Of a stretch of 64,000 nucleotides of DNA, positions 23,720-32,743 are shown in pieces (the first letter of the stretch is position 1; the number at the start of each line of letters is the position of its first letter). Under the pieces are notes generated by a model. It was not told the DNA's origin. It was given only the letters and a program-made list of their open reading frames with translations, and made no database searches. A program made the translations under genes and the position numbers. Source of the stretch: Bog-473 sp963781955 (GTDB lineage Bacteria > Actinomycetota > Acidimicrobiia > Acidimicrobiales > RAAP-2); contig CAWAHU010000001.1 of assembly GCA_963781955.1 (NCBI GenBank), positions 496,001 to 560,000 on the forward strand. Reading direction: 5' to 3'.

Positions 23720-24460
23720 GTGGACGACGTTCGCCTGCTCGGGGTGCTCGACGAGGCCGTGGTCGCCGTGCGCGCTGCGCTGGACGAGCTCGAGGAGTGG
23801 GGCCCTTCGGGGCTTCGGCCGGGCCAGTACCACCTCGACCTGGCCGCGGACGGGGCGGCGTTGGGCGTGCTTCACGGCGCCGGGCTGGCAGTGCTCTCCG
23901 AGGAGTCGGGCGTGACGGGCGAGGCCACCTCGGAACTGCTCGCCGTGGTCGACCCCATCGACGGCTCGACGAACGCCCACCGTGGCGTCCCCTTCTACTC
24001 CACGAGCATCTGCGTGCTCGACGCCGAGGGTCCGCGGGTGGGACTGGTGGTGAACCAGGCCTCTGGTACGCGCTACGCGGCGGTGCGAGGGCAGGGGGCC
24101 GAGAGGGACGGGCGGCGGATCGTCTCGTCGGGGTGCGCGGATCTGGCGGACGCCATCGTCGGGATCTCGGGGTTCCCGGGCGTGCACGCGGGCTGGGCCC
24201 AGTACCGGGCCCTCGGGGCGGCTTCACTCGAGTGCTGCGCCGTGGCCGAGGGCGTGCTCGACGCCTACACGGTGGTGGGGCGCAGCACGCTTTACGGGTG
24301 GGACTACCTGGCCGGCCTCCTGGTGTGCCGCGAGGCCGGTGCGGCCGAGGGGGAGCGTGACGGCCGGGACGTCATCGTCCGGGACGCCTCGAGCCGGCGC
24401 CCGGTGCTGGCGGCAACGAGCGAGCTGGTGGGTGAACTGTGCCGCGAGCAGGGATTGTGA
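23720..24460 (+). CDS. Inositol monophosphatase-family phosphatase
   Basis: A 246-aa Mg-dependent sugar/inositol phosphatase family protein. The metal-binding motif DPIDGSTN begins at Asp78, LSEESG precedes it with the conserved Glu, and the third metal-site region is YGWDYLAGLLV. That matches IMPase/CysQ/HisN-like enzymes; substrate could be inositol phosphate, fructose bisphosphate, histidinol phosphate or PAP. GTG at 23720. It is monocistronic, followed by a strong hairpin and a tRNA gene. Confidence 0.88.
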   Translation: MDDVRLLGVLDEAVVAVRAALDELEEWGPSGLRPGQYHLDLAADGAALGVLHGAGLAVLSEESGVTGEATSELLAVVDPIDGSTNAHRGVPFYSTSICVLDAEGPRVGLVVNQASGTRYAAVRGQGAERDGRRIVSSGCADLADAIVGISGFPGVHAGWAQYRALGAASLECCAVAEGVLDAYTVVGRSTLYGWDYLAGLLVCREAGAAEGERDGRDVIVRDASSRRPVLAATSELVGELCREQGL

Positions 24461-24480
24461 GCTCGGTGGCCGGAGCCGAC

Positions 24481-24507
24481 ACCCCCGGGCCGAAGGCCGG
24501 CGGGGGT
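24481..24507 (+). terminator. GC-rich hairpin after phosphatase gene
   Basis: ACCCCCG (24481-24487) pairs with CGGGGGT (24501-24507) and GGCC with GGCC around a GAA loop, with a GG bulge. It starts 20 bp after the stop. There is no T tract, so it may act as a Rho-linked or RNA-stability hairpin. Confidence 0.45.
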
Positions 24508-24511
24508 TGGG

Positions 24512-24517
24512 CATAAT
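24512..24517 (+). promoter_or_regulatory. Possible -10 box of tRNA-Val
   Basis: CATAAT lies 21 bp before the tRNA 5' end, in an otherwise GC-rich gap. No convincing -35 is visible. Confidence 0.3.
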
Positions 24518-24538
24518 GGCCCCGGCGCTGAAGCGCTT

Positions 24539-24612
24539 GGGCGCTTAGCTCAGTTGGTCAGAGCAGCTGGCTTACAACCAGCAGGTCGGGGGTTCGAGTC
24601 CCTCAGCGCCCA
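24539..24612 (+). tRNA. tRNA-Val (anticodon UAC)
   Basis: Complete cloverleaf: acceptor GGGCGCT / AGCGCCC, D stem GCTC/GAGC, anticodon stem GCTGG/CCAGC around loop CTTACAA (anticodon TAC), 5-nt variable loop AGGTC and a T arm with loop TTCGAGT. The discriminator is A and the 3' CCA is not encoded, as is usual in Actinobacteria. It reads GUA and GUG valine codons. Confidence 0.97.
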
Positions 24613-24670
24613 CCCTTGCTATCCTGCCGCCGCGTCGAAGGGTGACGGGTGAGCGACGGGTGAGCGACCG

Positions 24671-25534
24671 GTGAGCACGGACGAACGGTTGGATCGTCGC
24701 AGCTTCGTTAGGGTGGTCCCGGTGAGCCAGGAGACCTCGTTCGCGCCTTCCCTCCCCGAGGCGGTACGACTCGAGTTCCGCAGTGCGCTGCACCCGCCGT
24801 ACGAGACACCCGTCGTGGTCGCGGTCAACGGCGCGCTGATGTCGTCCGCGTGGTTCTTTCTCCCGCCTTCCTTGAAGGACGATCTGTTCACGTTCCACGG
24901 CACGCTGGCGTTCGCCGTCGTCCTGGCGTTCTGGATGTACTCCGACGTGCCCTCGACGAATGTGTTGGCGCCGGACCGCCTCCGGGTGATCGCGTCCATC
25001 GGCAATCCGAAGATCCAGCGCCGGCTCCTCTATGCCAAGAACATCGTGCTGTGGCTCCTGGTGACGCCCGCCTGCGTCCTGGTGGCACTCGGCATCGGCC
25101 TCTACGAGGACCAGCTCCTGGCTACTTTGTACACGGTGGTGTGGCTGGGTTTCGTCCCACTCGGCGTCCTCGGCATCACCAACCTCATCGGCATCCGCTT
25201 CCCGTACCACCCGATGCCGCTGCGCTACCGGTGGGAACACCGGACGCCCCGCCGGCGGATGCTGGTCCGTTGGCTGATCCTGGTCCTGACCCCGTACGGC
25301 CTGTTCCCGGTCCTCGGGGTGATCTTGATGCTGCCAACGCTGGCCCTATGGGGATTCACCTCGAACAGCGGGCTCTCGAAGAAGCTGCCCGACAACGACC
25401 TGGGTCTGGGCATCCTGGTGGCGTGCGGCATCGCGGCGCTGGCCTGGTGGGGTGGCCACCGGTTGGGCACCAGGATGATCAGGCGGCGCCGGGAGGATCT
25501 GATCGACTTCCTGAGCGATCCGGCGCGCGCCTGA
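24671..25534 (+). CDS. Polytopic membrane protein of unknown function
   Basis: A 287-aa protein with about six membrane helices (for example WLLVTPACVLVALGIGLYED and WLILVLTPYGLFPVLGVILM) and basic cytoplasmic loops. The shape resembles an ABC-2 type permease, but no signature is seen and no ATPase is next to it. GTG at 24671 sits within a set of GGTGAGC repeats; GTG at 24722 is an alternative that removes a polar N-terminus of 17 residues. It lies 58 bp after tRNA-Val on the same strand. Confidence 0.72.
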   Translation: MSTDERLDRRSFVRVVPVSQETSFAPSLPEAVRLEFRSALHPPYETPVVVAVNGALMSSAWFFLPPSLKDDLFTFHGTLAFAVVLAFWMYSDVPSTNVLAPDRLRVIASIGNPKIQRRLLYAKNIVLWLLVTPACVLVALGIGLYEDQLLATLYTVVWLGFVPLGVLGITNLIGIRFPYHPMPLRYRWEHRTPRRRMLVRWLILVLTPYGLFPVLGVILMLPTLALWGFTSNSGLSKKLPDNDLGLGILVACGIAALAWWGGHRLGTRMIRRRREDLIDFLSDPARA

Positions 25535-25583
25535 AGGGGTTTTCACGACGGCGCCGGAGGCGTCCGAGCTGAATGGAGAGCAC

Positions 25584-26078
25584 ATGGTCGACATGACGAA
25601 CGAGTCCAGCGCAGGGCCCTCTGCCACGGACCGGGCCCTCTACGCCCACTTGACCAACCACATCGAGATGGAACGGGGGCTGCTGGAGGAGTACCGCGCC
25701 ATCGCGGAGGGGACGGAGTCGAGGGCGTTCCGGTATCTGGTGAACCTGCTCATCGAAGACGAGATCCGTCATCACAAGGTGTTCACCGAACTCGCCGGTT
25801 CCGTGGAGACGCTCGCGCTGATGCGGCCCGAGGAGCCCCCGGTGCCGCTGATCGACTTTGCCCGGTCGGACCGTGACGCCGTGCTCGACGCGACCAAACG
25901 CCTCCTCGACCACGAGAACGAAGACGCCCAGGAGCTGCGCCGGCTCCAGCGCGAGCTCCGCGACTCGAAAGACCACTCCCTGGCCAGCCTCCTGGTGGAG
26001 CTGATGCAGCGCGACACGCAGAAGCACATGGCGATCCTTCGCTACGTGCGCAAGCACGCACGGCGGGGCTCTGCCTGA
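25584..26078 (+). CDS. Ferritin-like four-helix protein
   Basis: A 164-aa all-helical protein. ATDRALYAHLTNHIEMERGL and LLIEDEIRHHKVFTEL give the E...E-x-x-H pattern of ferritin/rubrerythrin-like diiron sheets; later helices include DHENEDAQELRRLQ and MQRDTQKHMAILRYV. The E-x-x-H pairs suggest metal binding, perhaps peroxide or iron handling. ATG at 25584 has GGAGAG 3 nt upstream; ATG at 25593 is an alternative. It is followed 27 bp later by the cNMP-binding gene on the same strand. No rubredoxin domain. Confidence 0.75.
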   Translation: MVDMTNESSAGPSATDRALYAHLTNHIEMERGLLEEYRAIAEGTESRAFRYLVNLLIEDEIRHHKVFTELAGSVETLALMRPEEPPVPLIDFARSDRDAVLDATKRLLDHENEDAQELRRLQRELRDSKDHSLASLLVELMQRDTQKHMAILRYVRKHARRGSA

Positions 26079-26105
26079 GGGCGGCCACCAGCTACCATCG
26101 CCGAG

Positions 26106-26585
26106 GTGTCAGAGATGCTGACCCTGTCGGGGCACCTGCCCGAGATCGAGCTCCAACCCGGTGACACCATCGTGGAGGAGGGCGGCGAGAGCGGCGGTCT
26201 GTGGGTGCTGCTGTCGGGTGCCCTCGAGGTGCGCAAGGGGGACATCGCAGTGAACACCATCACCGAGCCCGGCGCGCTCGTGGGCGAGATGTCCCTCCTC
26301 CTGGGCACGGATCACGGCGCGACGGTGAAGGCGACCGAGGCGAGCCGCCTGCGCTACGCGGTCGACGGCCGGGTGCTGCTCCGAGACCCCGAGATCACGC
26401 GGATCGTGGCCGTCGGTCTGGCCGAGCGTCTGAACTTCGTGACGGCGTACCTGGCCGACTTGAAGTTCCAGTACGGCGACGCCCCCGGGCTGTCGATGGT
26501 GTCGGACGTCCTGGCCCGCCTGTCGCAGCAGCAGGGACCCCAAGCCCGGTCCGGCTCGGCCCGGGACCCGGACCCGGACTACTGA
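26106..26585 (+). CDS. Cyclic-nucleotide-binding domain protein (cNMP-binding, no HTH)
   Basis: A 159-aa single-domain protein. The beta-roll reads IELQPGDTIVEEGGESGGLW and LWVLLSGALEVRKGD, with the phosphate-binding cassette region PGALVGEMSLLLGTDHGATV; the usual R-(S/T)-A is replaced by HGATV, so ligand affinity is uncertain. A helical tail follows, without DNA-binding domain, unlike CRP. GTG at 26106. It could be a stand-alone sensor for the cyclase-type protein encoded at 28909-32715, which is speculation. Confidence 0.82.
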   Translation: MSEMLTLSGHLPEIELQPGDTIVEEGGESGGLWVLLSGALEVRKGDIAVNTITEPGALVGEMSLLLGTDHGATVKATEASRLRYAVDGRVLLRDPEITRIVAVGLAERLNFVTAYLADLKFQYGDAPGLSMVSDVLARLSQQQGPQARSGSARDPDPDY

Positions 26586-26588
26586 GCG

Positions 26589-27338
26589 TCAGAAGACCGT
26601 TCGCTCGGGCGCTACGGTCGCAGTCAGGTCGACCACCTCGGAGCCCATCAACGACACCCACGTGGCGCGGTTCTCGGTGAGGTCGAACTCGATGCGTGCG
26701 GGAACCGGCCCCCGTTGGTGGCCGGCATTGAAGACCCAGCTCCCGCCGATCCGGTCGACCCAGGACCCGTCAGGTTTGAAGGGTGACTCGTGTACGTGGC
26801 CAGTGAGCACGAGGTCCGGCCGGTACTCGTCGATCCACTGGCTGAGCTCCTCGTCGCCGTAGTCCTTCCGGCCGGTCCAGCACGTGGGGGAGCCGAGCGG
26901 GGGCCAGTGGTAGACCCAGACCCACCGCCCGGGGCGCCGGGTCGCGTCCGCCTCGAGCTGCGCACCGAGGCGTTCCCGTCCGATCGGGCCGTCCCACCAA
27001 GGGCAGACCGTCACCAGGGTGTCGTCGACCACGAGCGAGTCGCCGTCGGTCGGGATGGAGGCCGCGCGCACCTCGGACAACCACAACGCCGCCTGCTCCC
27101 CATGCGCGTCGGGGCCGGTCAGGTCGTGGTTGCCCGAGCTCACCACGACGCCGGTCGACGCCTGCAGGAGCGCGAGGTACTCCACCATGACGACGCTCTG
27201 CGCCTCGAGCGGTACCGGCGAGGCGATGTTGAGGCTGTCCCCGGCCACCACGACCAGGTCGAACTCGGGGCCTGCGTTGACCACCCAGTCGAGCTGACGC
27301 AGTGCGTAGTGGAGATCGGAGACGAGGAGGATGCGCAT
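26589..27338 (-). CDS. Calcineurin-like metallophosphoesterase
   Basis: A 249-aa dimetal phosphoesterase. Motifs in order: MRILLVSDLHY (DxH), VVVAGDSLN (GDxx), SSGNHDLTG (GNHD), VWVYHWPPLG, and LTGHVHESPF (GHxH). These give the full ligand set of the family. Substrate could be a cyclic nucleotide, nucleotide or protein phosphate. ATG at 27338. It ends 3 nt from the convergent cNMP-binding gene. Upstream is about 290 bp of non-coding sequence shared with a divergent secreted protein. Confidence 0.88.
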   Translation of the reverse strand: MRILLVSDLHYALRQLDWVVNAGPEFDLVVVAGDSLNIASPVPLEAQSVVMVEYLALLQASTGVVVSSGNHDLTGPDAHGEQAALWLSEVRAASIPTDGDSLVVDDTLVTVCPWWDGPIGRERLGAQLEADATRRPGRWVWVYHWPPLGSPTCWTGRKDYGDEELSQWIDEYRPDLVLTGHVHESPFKPDGSWVDRIGGSWVFNAGHQRGPVPARIEFDLTENRATWVSLMGSEVVDLTATVAPERTVF

Positions 27339-27630
27339 GGCGTTGTCCGTCGGAAGCGTGGGGGCGGAGCCTACGCGACCGGCCCCCGACGGCACGCACC
27401 TTCCAGCGCAACCCGACGCCGGTGAGGGACTCAGTGCATTCCCAGGTCGCCGCCACGAGGAGTTCATCGCCGATTCGTGGCATGAACCCTCGTTGCTGAG
27501 CTAACGTTCGTTTGCCTCACTCGTACCGGTTCGCCGGAGCGGGTCGATCGCCGTCATCGCGTGAGACCCGGCGGGGGAGTCGATGGGGGAACAGGCGGTT
27601 GGCGAAGATCAGCACTCACGGGAGGCATCC
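27339..27630. other. Divergent non-coding region, phosphoesterase / secreted protein
   Basis: 292 bp. The only clear element is GGGAGG at 27620-27625 as Shine-Dalgarno of the secreted protein gene. No reliable promoter boxes, repeats or RNA structures are seen. Confidence 0.5.
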
Positions 27631-28902
27631 ATGAAGTTCACCGCGAAACGCGCACTGGCGGCCGGGGTCATCGCCCTCGGTGCCGTCGCCGTCCCGCTCA
27701 CGATCTCGGTCGTGGGTCCACTGACGGAGGGCGGCGTCGCGGCGTCGTCGACACCCCCGCCGCCGGACACGGTCCAATACGTCCAGACGACGTCGGGCAA
27801 GGCGTCCACGTACTCCTACGTCTTCACCCCCGGGAACGGATCCGGGTCGTCGACCCAGACCCTCACACCGAGCGGGAAATGCGGTACGCCCACGGTCGCA
27901 GCCGGGTTCTTGAACCTGGGCGGCAAGCTCTACGCCGCGAACGACTACAGCGGCACGTCCGCAGCGGCACCCGTGGGCACGTCTCGGGCGCACACCGGTG
28001 TGTGCGCCATCGGCGGGCAGCAGACCATCGACAACCGGACCAGCGCCTACAGCTCGAAGGTCGGCGGCGAAGCCCTGACCTTCGGCGTCGGCTCGATCCC
28101 CATCGGGACGAACCGGCTGTTCTCCCAGGCCCAGGTCACCTTGGAGCGTGAGGGCGGCTACGGCGGCGGGGACGACGACGACTTCTACACGAGCTCGTCC
28201 AAGACTCCGACGCCCGTCTCGGTGCGGATGATCGAGTCGGTCGCCGGCTCGCTCGTGGCCAGCCAGACGTGCACCATCACGGGCCCCTCGGAGACGCAGA
28301 TCGTCGGGGACACCAACCTCAACGCGAACTGCACCGGCACGGCCGCCGGCGTGCCGTTCGACACCCTCGAGATCCAGGTCCCGACCGTCAACGCGGCGGT
28401 GTCGGTAGTGGGCACGTCCACGTTCACACTGGCCAACCAGGTCTGCGGTGGTGGGTCGGTCACCTCGACCGGATCGGTGTCGGCGACGCTGTCGGTCCCG
28501 AGCGGCTCGGGCTGCGAGTCCTACAGCTCGTTCAGCTCGACGATCGTCAACTCGGGTACAGGCCAGTCACAGCAGGTCAACTTCAACGCCCACTCGACGT
28601 CCGCGGTCCCCTTCACGTTGGTGATCCCGTGGGCTCCACAGGCCGACTGCCAGCCGAGTGCCGACACGGCACAGGACCCGGCCAACCCTTCGGCCACATT
28701 GCCGGTCTGCGCGCCGACGCAAGTGGCCATCGACAACGTGACGTTCAACGACCAGAACTACTGCGCACAGCCCGGGACCGGCGCCTTCCAGCTCTGCACG
28801 CAGAACAAGGTCTACAACTACATCACCGCGTCCGACGGCTCGCAGCAGACGCAGATCACTGAGACCTGGGTCGGTGACATCGACTTCGCGACGAGGCACT
28901 GA
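27631..28902 (+). CDS. Secreted Ser/Thr/Gly-rich protein of unknown function
   Basis: A 423-aa exported protein. The signal peptide is MKFTAKRALAAGVIALGAVA plus a hydrophobic remainder, cleaved probably around VAASS. The mature protein is Ser/Thr/Gly-rich and beta-like, with several Cys (SQTCTITG, NANCTG, QVCGGGS, GSGCES, ADCQPS, NYCAQP, QLCTQN), which fits an extracellular disulfide-bonded fold. An acidic loop GGGDDDDF may bind cations. No family recognised. ATG at 27631 has GGGAGG upstream; an earlier in-frame ATG at 27583 would destroy the signal peptide. Confidence 0.78.
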   Translation: MKFTAKRALAAGVIALGAVAVPLTISVVGPLTEGGVAASSTPPPPDTVQYVQTTSGKASTYSYVFTPGNGSGSSTQTLTPSGKCGTPTVAAGFLNLGGKLYAANDYSGTSAAAPVGTSRAHTGVCAIGGQQTIDNRTSAYSSKVGGEALTFGVGSIPIGTNRLFSQAQVTLEREGGYGGGDDDDFYTSSSKTPTPVSVRMIESVAGSLVASQTCTITGPSETQIVGDTNLNANCTGTAAGVPFDTLEIQVPTVNAAVSVVGTSTFTLANQVCGGGSVTSTGSVSATLSVPSGSGCESYSSFSSTIVNSGTGQSQQVNFNAHSTSAVPFTLVIPWAPQADCQPSADTAQDPANPSATLPVCAPTQVAIDNVTFNDQNYCAQPGTGAFQLCTQNKVYNYITASDGSQQTQITETWVGDIDFATRH

Positions 28903-28908
28903 CCCCGG

Positions 28909-31900
28909 TCACGATGCAGCCTCGTCCCCCGTGTGGCGCAGCATGGGGAGTTCGAGCACACCGAGTTCACGAGAGAGCCGGGCCACTTGGGCCCGGCTCT
29001 CTCGCACTCCATGGCGCTCCGCGAGGGCGATCAGAACGAGTGCGTCATAGGTCGCTTCGAGCTCCTCGGCGTGCGCGAGGGAACCGTTGAGGCGGGCCTC
29101 GAACGCCCCTCGGTCTCCGGCCACCAGGGCCAACGTGAGCTCGACGCGCTCGAGCGTCGCGCTCAACGGTGTCTCTCCGACCTGCCGTGCCAAATGGCGT
29201 GCCTCGGCCAGCTCCGACTCCGCCTCGGCCAGGCGGCCACTGAAGACGAGGGCCTCGGCCAGCCGGGCCTCGGCGTCGAGCAGTTCCATCCTCGACCCGA
29301 TCTCGTCGAGGGTCGCCACGGCGGAGTGGACCAGTGCGAGCCCACCGTCGAGGTCGCCCGAGAAGACCCGGGCCCGACCCAGCTGCATCTCGGCCTGCGC
29401 GGTCATGACCCGGTAACCGAACGAGTCCAACGTTCGGCGAGCCGGCTCGAGCAGACCGATCGCCTCATCGAGCCGGCCCTGGCTGGTGCGGATCTCACCC
29501 AGGTTCATGTGCGCGATGGCAGCCCCGGCGACGTCGCCCGCCTTGGTGGACGCGTCCGCTGACCGTGCCAGGTACTCAGCCGAGCCGTGCCAGTCGGAGG
29601 CGAAGAACCGCACGGCGGCCATGTTGTTGAGCGCGATCGCGATCTGGATCTCGTCACCGAGCTCCTCGTACAGCGCGAGCACCCGATCCATGTAGGTCGC
29701 TTCTTGGGCGTGGCCCGACTTGAAGAGGCAGTTGTTGAGGACCTCGAGCGAGAGGGCCAGCGCCCGCCGCTCGCCCGCCTCCTCGGCCTCGGCGATCGCC
29801 TCCTGAGCCCGCGCTATCCCCACGGAGAAATTGCCCTGGCGTTCCCGGACGTTCGCCTCCTCGGCGAGCAGGAGCGCCCGGAGACCGGCCCCGTCCCTCC
29901 CGACTTCGGCGAGAGCGTCGCGCCCGGCCCGAAGCTGGCGGATGGCGGCGGCGGGGCGGCCGAGGTACTCGTTGCGCAGGTGGGCCCGGCGGTAGGCCAT
30001 CCGGCCACGTAGGAGAGGCTCCGAGCGCGACGCCAGCGAGGCCCGCCGGTACGCGTCATCAGCTCGCTCGTACTCGCCGAGCATCTCCTGGGCCCGCCCG
30101 AGGTCGTGGAACATCGCCGCCACCTTGCCGTGGTCCACGGCGCGCAGCTTGCGTGCCGCGGTGAGGGCGCGTTCGAGGTGCACCGCTTCCTCGCTTGTGG
30201 CGTGGGCCGCCCGGGCCACGAGGGCGGCGCGTCGGGCGTACCGCCACGTCCGCTCCCAGTCCTGGGCCTCGAGGAAGTGGAACGACAGCATCGGGGCGAC
30301 CGCCTCGCCCTCCGCTGCGTCACGCTCGATGGCCTCTCCGGCCAGCCGATGCAGCTCGAGACGCTGGCGATACGGGAGGCTCTGGTACGCCGCCTCCTGG
30401 AGCAGGGCGTGGCGGAAGCGGACCAGTTCCCCGTCCTCGTCCGTCACGAGCTGCACCTGCAGTTCGGCGAGCGGGTCGGCGCCGGTCTCGACTTCGAGCG
30501 CGTGGAGCAGGTGTTCGAGCAGGCGTCCCTCGAAGGTGCGACCGAGGACCGAGGCTAGGCGCAGCACGCGCCGGGGCGTCGTGGCCAGCGCGTCGATCTC
30601 CCGCATGGCTACCGCATCGAGGCTGTCCGGGAGCGACTCGACGTCGGTCGCCCGGACGATCCGCAGCAGTTCCTCGAGGAACAAGGGGTTCCCGCCGGCT
30701 CTTCCCACGACCACGTCGCGTTCGTGCGGTCGCAGCGGCGCCGAGTCCGTCGCGCTCTCGATCAGCGCCTGGGCCACGTCGTCGGGGAGGCCAGGGAGCG
30801 CAAGCAGCACGGCGGGGTCGGCCGGGGTGTAGCCGGCCCCGGCGTCGGGCCGCCGGGTGGCGCAGACGAGCCAGGGGCGCGCCATGGCGGCAGCCGAGAC
30901 CCGCCGGCAGATGTCCGAGGTGGTCTCGTCGAACCAGTGGGCATCCTCGGCCACGAGGAGCAGCGGCGTCGGGCAGGCAGCATCGAGGACGCCGACGACC
31001 AGGTCTGCGATGCGCGCTCGGATGTATTCGGCCGCCACCGCGTCGCTCTCCGGCGTGGGCGGCACATCGGCGTCGACCACACCGGAGAGGAGCGGAGCGA
31101 ATGGGAGCAGCGAAGCGTCCAGGCGCGTCAGAGATGCACGTAGTTGGCGGCCCGCCTCCTCCCGCGCCTCCGCGTCGATGCCCAGCACGGAGCGCACGGC
31201 GGCGCGCAGCGGCTGGTAGGGCACGCCGACCATGTGGGGCTCGCCGTAGAGCCACAGCACGTGGTCCGAGCCGGCGGACTTGGCGAACTCGCTGACCAGG
31301 CGGGTCTTGCCGGCGCCGCGTTCCGCCTCGATCACGACGGCGCCGCCCCGCCCTCCCGCAGCGGACTCGAAGGCCTCGGCGAGGACCGCCATCTCTTTGT
31401 CCCGGCCGCGGAAGGGGAAGGTTCCGAAGGACTCGGTCCGTGAGCCCACGGCCCGGCCGACGTCGAACGCCTTGACCGGCTCCGACTTGCCCTTCACCAT
31501 GAACGGCTCGAGTCCCTCGACCGCGAACTGCGTCCGCGCCTGGTCGAGGACGGTGGCCGTCGCATAGATCTCACCCGGATTGGCCTGCGCCATCAAGCGG
31601 GCGGCCAAGTTGACGGTGTCCCCCATCACGGTGAAGGTCCGGCGGTAGGCGGTGCCCACGTCTCCGGCGAAGACGTGCCCCCGGTTCACCCCGATCCGGA
31701 TCGGGAGTGCAGAGGGGGCCTCCATGACGGCTCGAGCGGCACGCAGCAGGCGCCCCTCGTCGTCCTCGAGCGCGGCGGGGACCCCGGTGGTGAGGATGAT
31801 CTTCCCGCCGTTGGCGTCGATGTCCGTGGCCAGGAACGTCACCGACTCGAGTGCTGCCGCCTCCTGCACGGTCCGGACGACGGCATCGAGGGCCTCCGCA

Positions 31901-32715
31901 GTCCTGTCGGGTCCCTCGGCAGCCAGCAGGTCGTCGACCCCGGAGAACTTGACGAAGCCGACGCAGGCCACCCGGTGCTCGGACTCCCCGGCGCGCTGGG
32001 CCAGCCGGGCGCGCAGCGCCAACGGGACGGACTCCTCGACCGCGGCCGCCGGCACGGGGCGTGCCGGGATCGGCCCCGGGCCTCCCTCGGGCGCCTGGCG
32101 CCACCGCAGCAGCCACCCGTCCTCTTTGGCCGCGCCGACGGCCCCCGCGGCGAGGCGGGCGGCCGTGGCGGGGCTCAAGACGATCTCGCCGGCGTCCGCC
32201 GCACCCTCCATCCGTGTGGTCGCCGAGGCGGCGGGGCCGGTGACCAGGAGCTCGCGGTGGGCGGACCCGACGCGGAAGAGATGGAAGATTCCGGTATGGA
32301 GGCCAACGGACATCTTGAGGTTGACCCGGCCGACCGAGGTCGGGAGGGTCTTGGCCTCCCTGAGCGCGGTACGCATGGCGACCGCAGCTTCGGCCGCCAG
32401 CCGGGGGTGGTCGTCGCCGGTGAACGCCAGGAGGAGGGCGTCCCCGCCGAACTTCAACAGTGCGCCACCCTTGCCGTACGCAACCTCGAGCATGCGCGAG
32501 AAGACATGGTTGAGGACCTCGGTGAGCTCCTCGGCCCCGATGCGGCCGCGCCGGGCCAGCCGCTCGGACAGAGCGGTGAACCCAGAGATGTCCACGAAGC
32601 AGCAGGTGGCATCGAGCTCACGCCACAGGGCGCCGGGAGCGTCGAGCTCCCACTCGGCCGTCATGCGCGGGATGTAGGCGGAGAGGACGCTCCCGGGGGA
32701 TCTGTCCACCATCAC
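28909..32715 (-). CDS. Double cyclase-domain / ATPase / helical-repeat signalling protein
   Basis: A 1268-aa protein. Residues about 35-195 form a class III nucleotide cyclase domain (CCFVDISGFTALSERL with the metal Asp, and FGGDALLLAF). A second cyclase-like domain (about 245-420) has NRGHVFAGDVG and VMGDTVNLAARLM but its first metal Asp region reads VGFVKFSGVDD, so it looks degenerate. Then an AAA/NACHT-like ATPase (FPFRGRDKEM, Walker A EAERGAGKT, Walker B LLLVAEDAHW) and a long TPR-like tail. The layout is that of actinobacterial cyclase-ATPase-TPR regulators. GTG at 32715; ATG at 32712 is an alternative. It overlaps nothing but follows potC by 28 nt on the same strand. Confidence 0.87.
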   Translation of the reverse strand: MMVDRSPGSVLSAYIPRMTAEWELDAPGALWRELDATCCFVDISGFTALSERLARRGRIGAEELTEVLNHVFSRMLEVAYGKGGALLKFGGDALLLAFTGDDHPRLAAEAAVAMRTALREAKTLPTSVGRVNLKMSVGLHTGIFHLFRVGSAHRELLVTGPAASATTRMEGAADAGEIVLSPATAARLAAGAVGAAKEDGWLLRWRQAPEGGPGPIPARPVPAAAVEESVPLALRARLAQRAGESEHRVACVGFVKFSGVDDLLAAEGPDRTAEALDAVVRTVQEAAALESVTFLATDIDANGGKIILTTGVPAALEDDEGRLLRAARAVMEAPSALPIRIGVNRGHVFAGDVGTAYRRTFTVMGDTVNLAARLMAQANPGEIYATATVLDQARTQFAVEGLEPFMVKGKSEPVKAFDVGRAVGSRTESFGTFPFRGRDKEMAVLAEAFESAAGGRGGAVVIEAERGAGKTRLVSEFAKSAGSDHVLWLYGEPHMVGVPYQPLRAAVRSVLGIDAEAREEAGRQLRASLTRLDASLLPFAPLLSGVVDADVPPTPESDAVAAEYIRARIADLVVGVLDAACPTPLLLVAEDAHWFDETTSDICRRVSAAAMARPWLVCATRRPDAGAGYTPADPAVLLALPGLPDDVAQALIESATDSAPLRPHERDVVVGRAGGNPLFLEELLRIVRATDVESLPDSLDAVAMREIDALATTPRRVLRLASVLGRTFEGRLLEHLLHALEVETGADPLAELQVQLVTDEDGELVRFRHALLQEAAYQSLPYRQRLELHRLAGEAIERDAAEGEAVAPMLSFHFLEAQDWERTWRYARRAALVARAAHATSEEAVHLERALTAARKLRAVDHGKVAAMFHDLGRAQEMLGEYERADDAYRRASLASRSEPLLRGRMAYRRAHLRNEYLGRPAAAIRQLRAGRDALAEVGRDGAGLRALLLAEEANVRERQGNFSVGIARAQEAIAEAEEAGERRALALSLEVLNNCLFKSGHAQEATYMDRVLALYEELGDEIQIAIALNNMAAVRFFASDWHGSAEYLARSADASTKAGDVAGAAIAHMNLGEIRTSQGRLDEAIGLLEPARRTLDSFGYRVMTAQAEMQLGRARVFSGDLDGGLALVHSAVATLDEIGSRMELLDAEARLAEALVFSGRLAEAESELAEARHLARQVGETPLSATLERVELTLALVAGDRGAFEARLNGSLAHAEELEATYDALVLIALAERHGVRESRAQVARLSRELGVLELPMLRHTGDEAAS

Positions 32716-32743
32716 GCCCAGCTTTTCATAGGACCGCCGCGTA

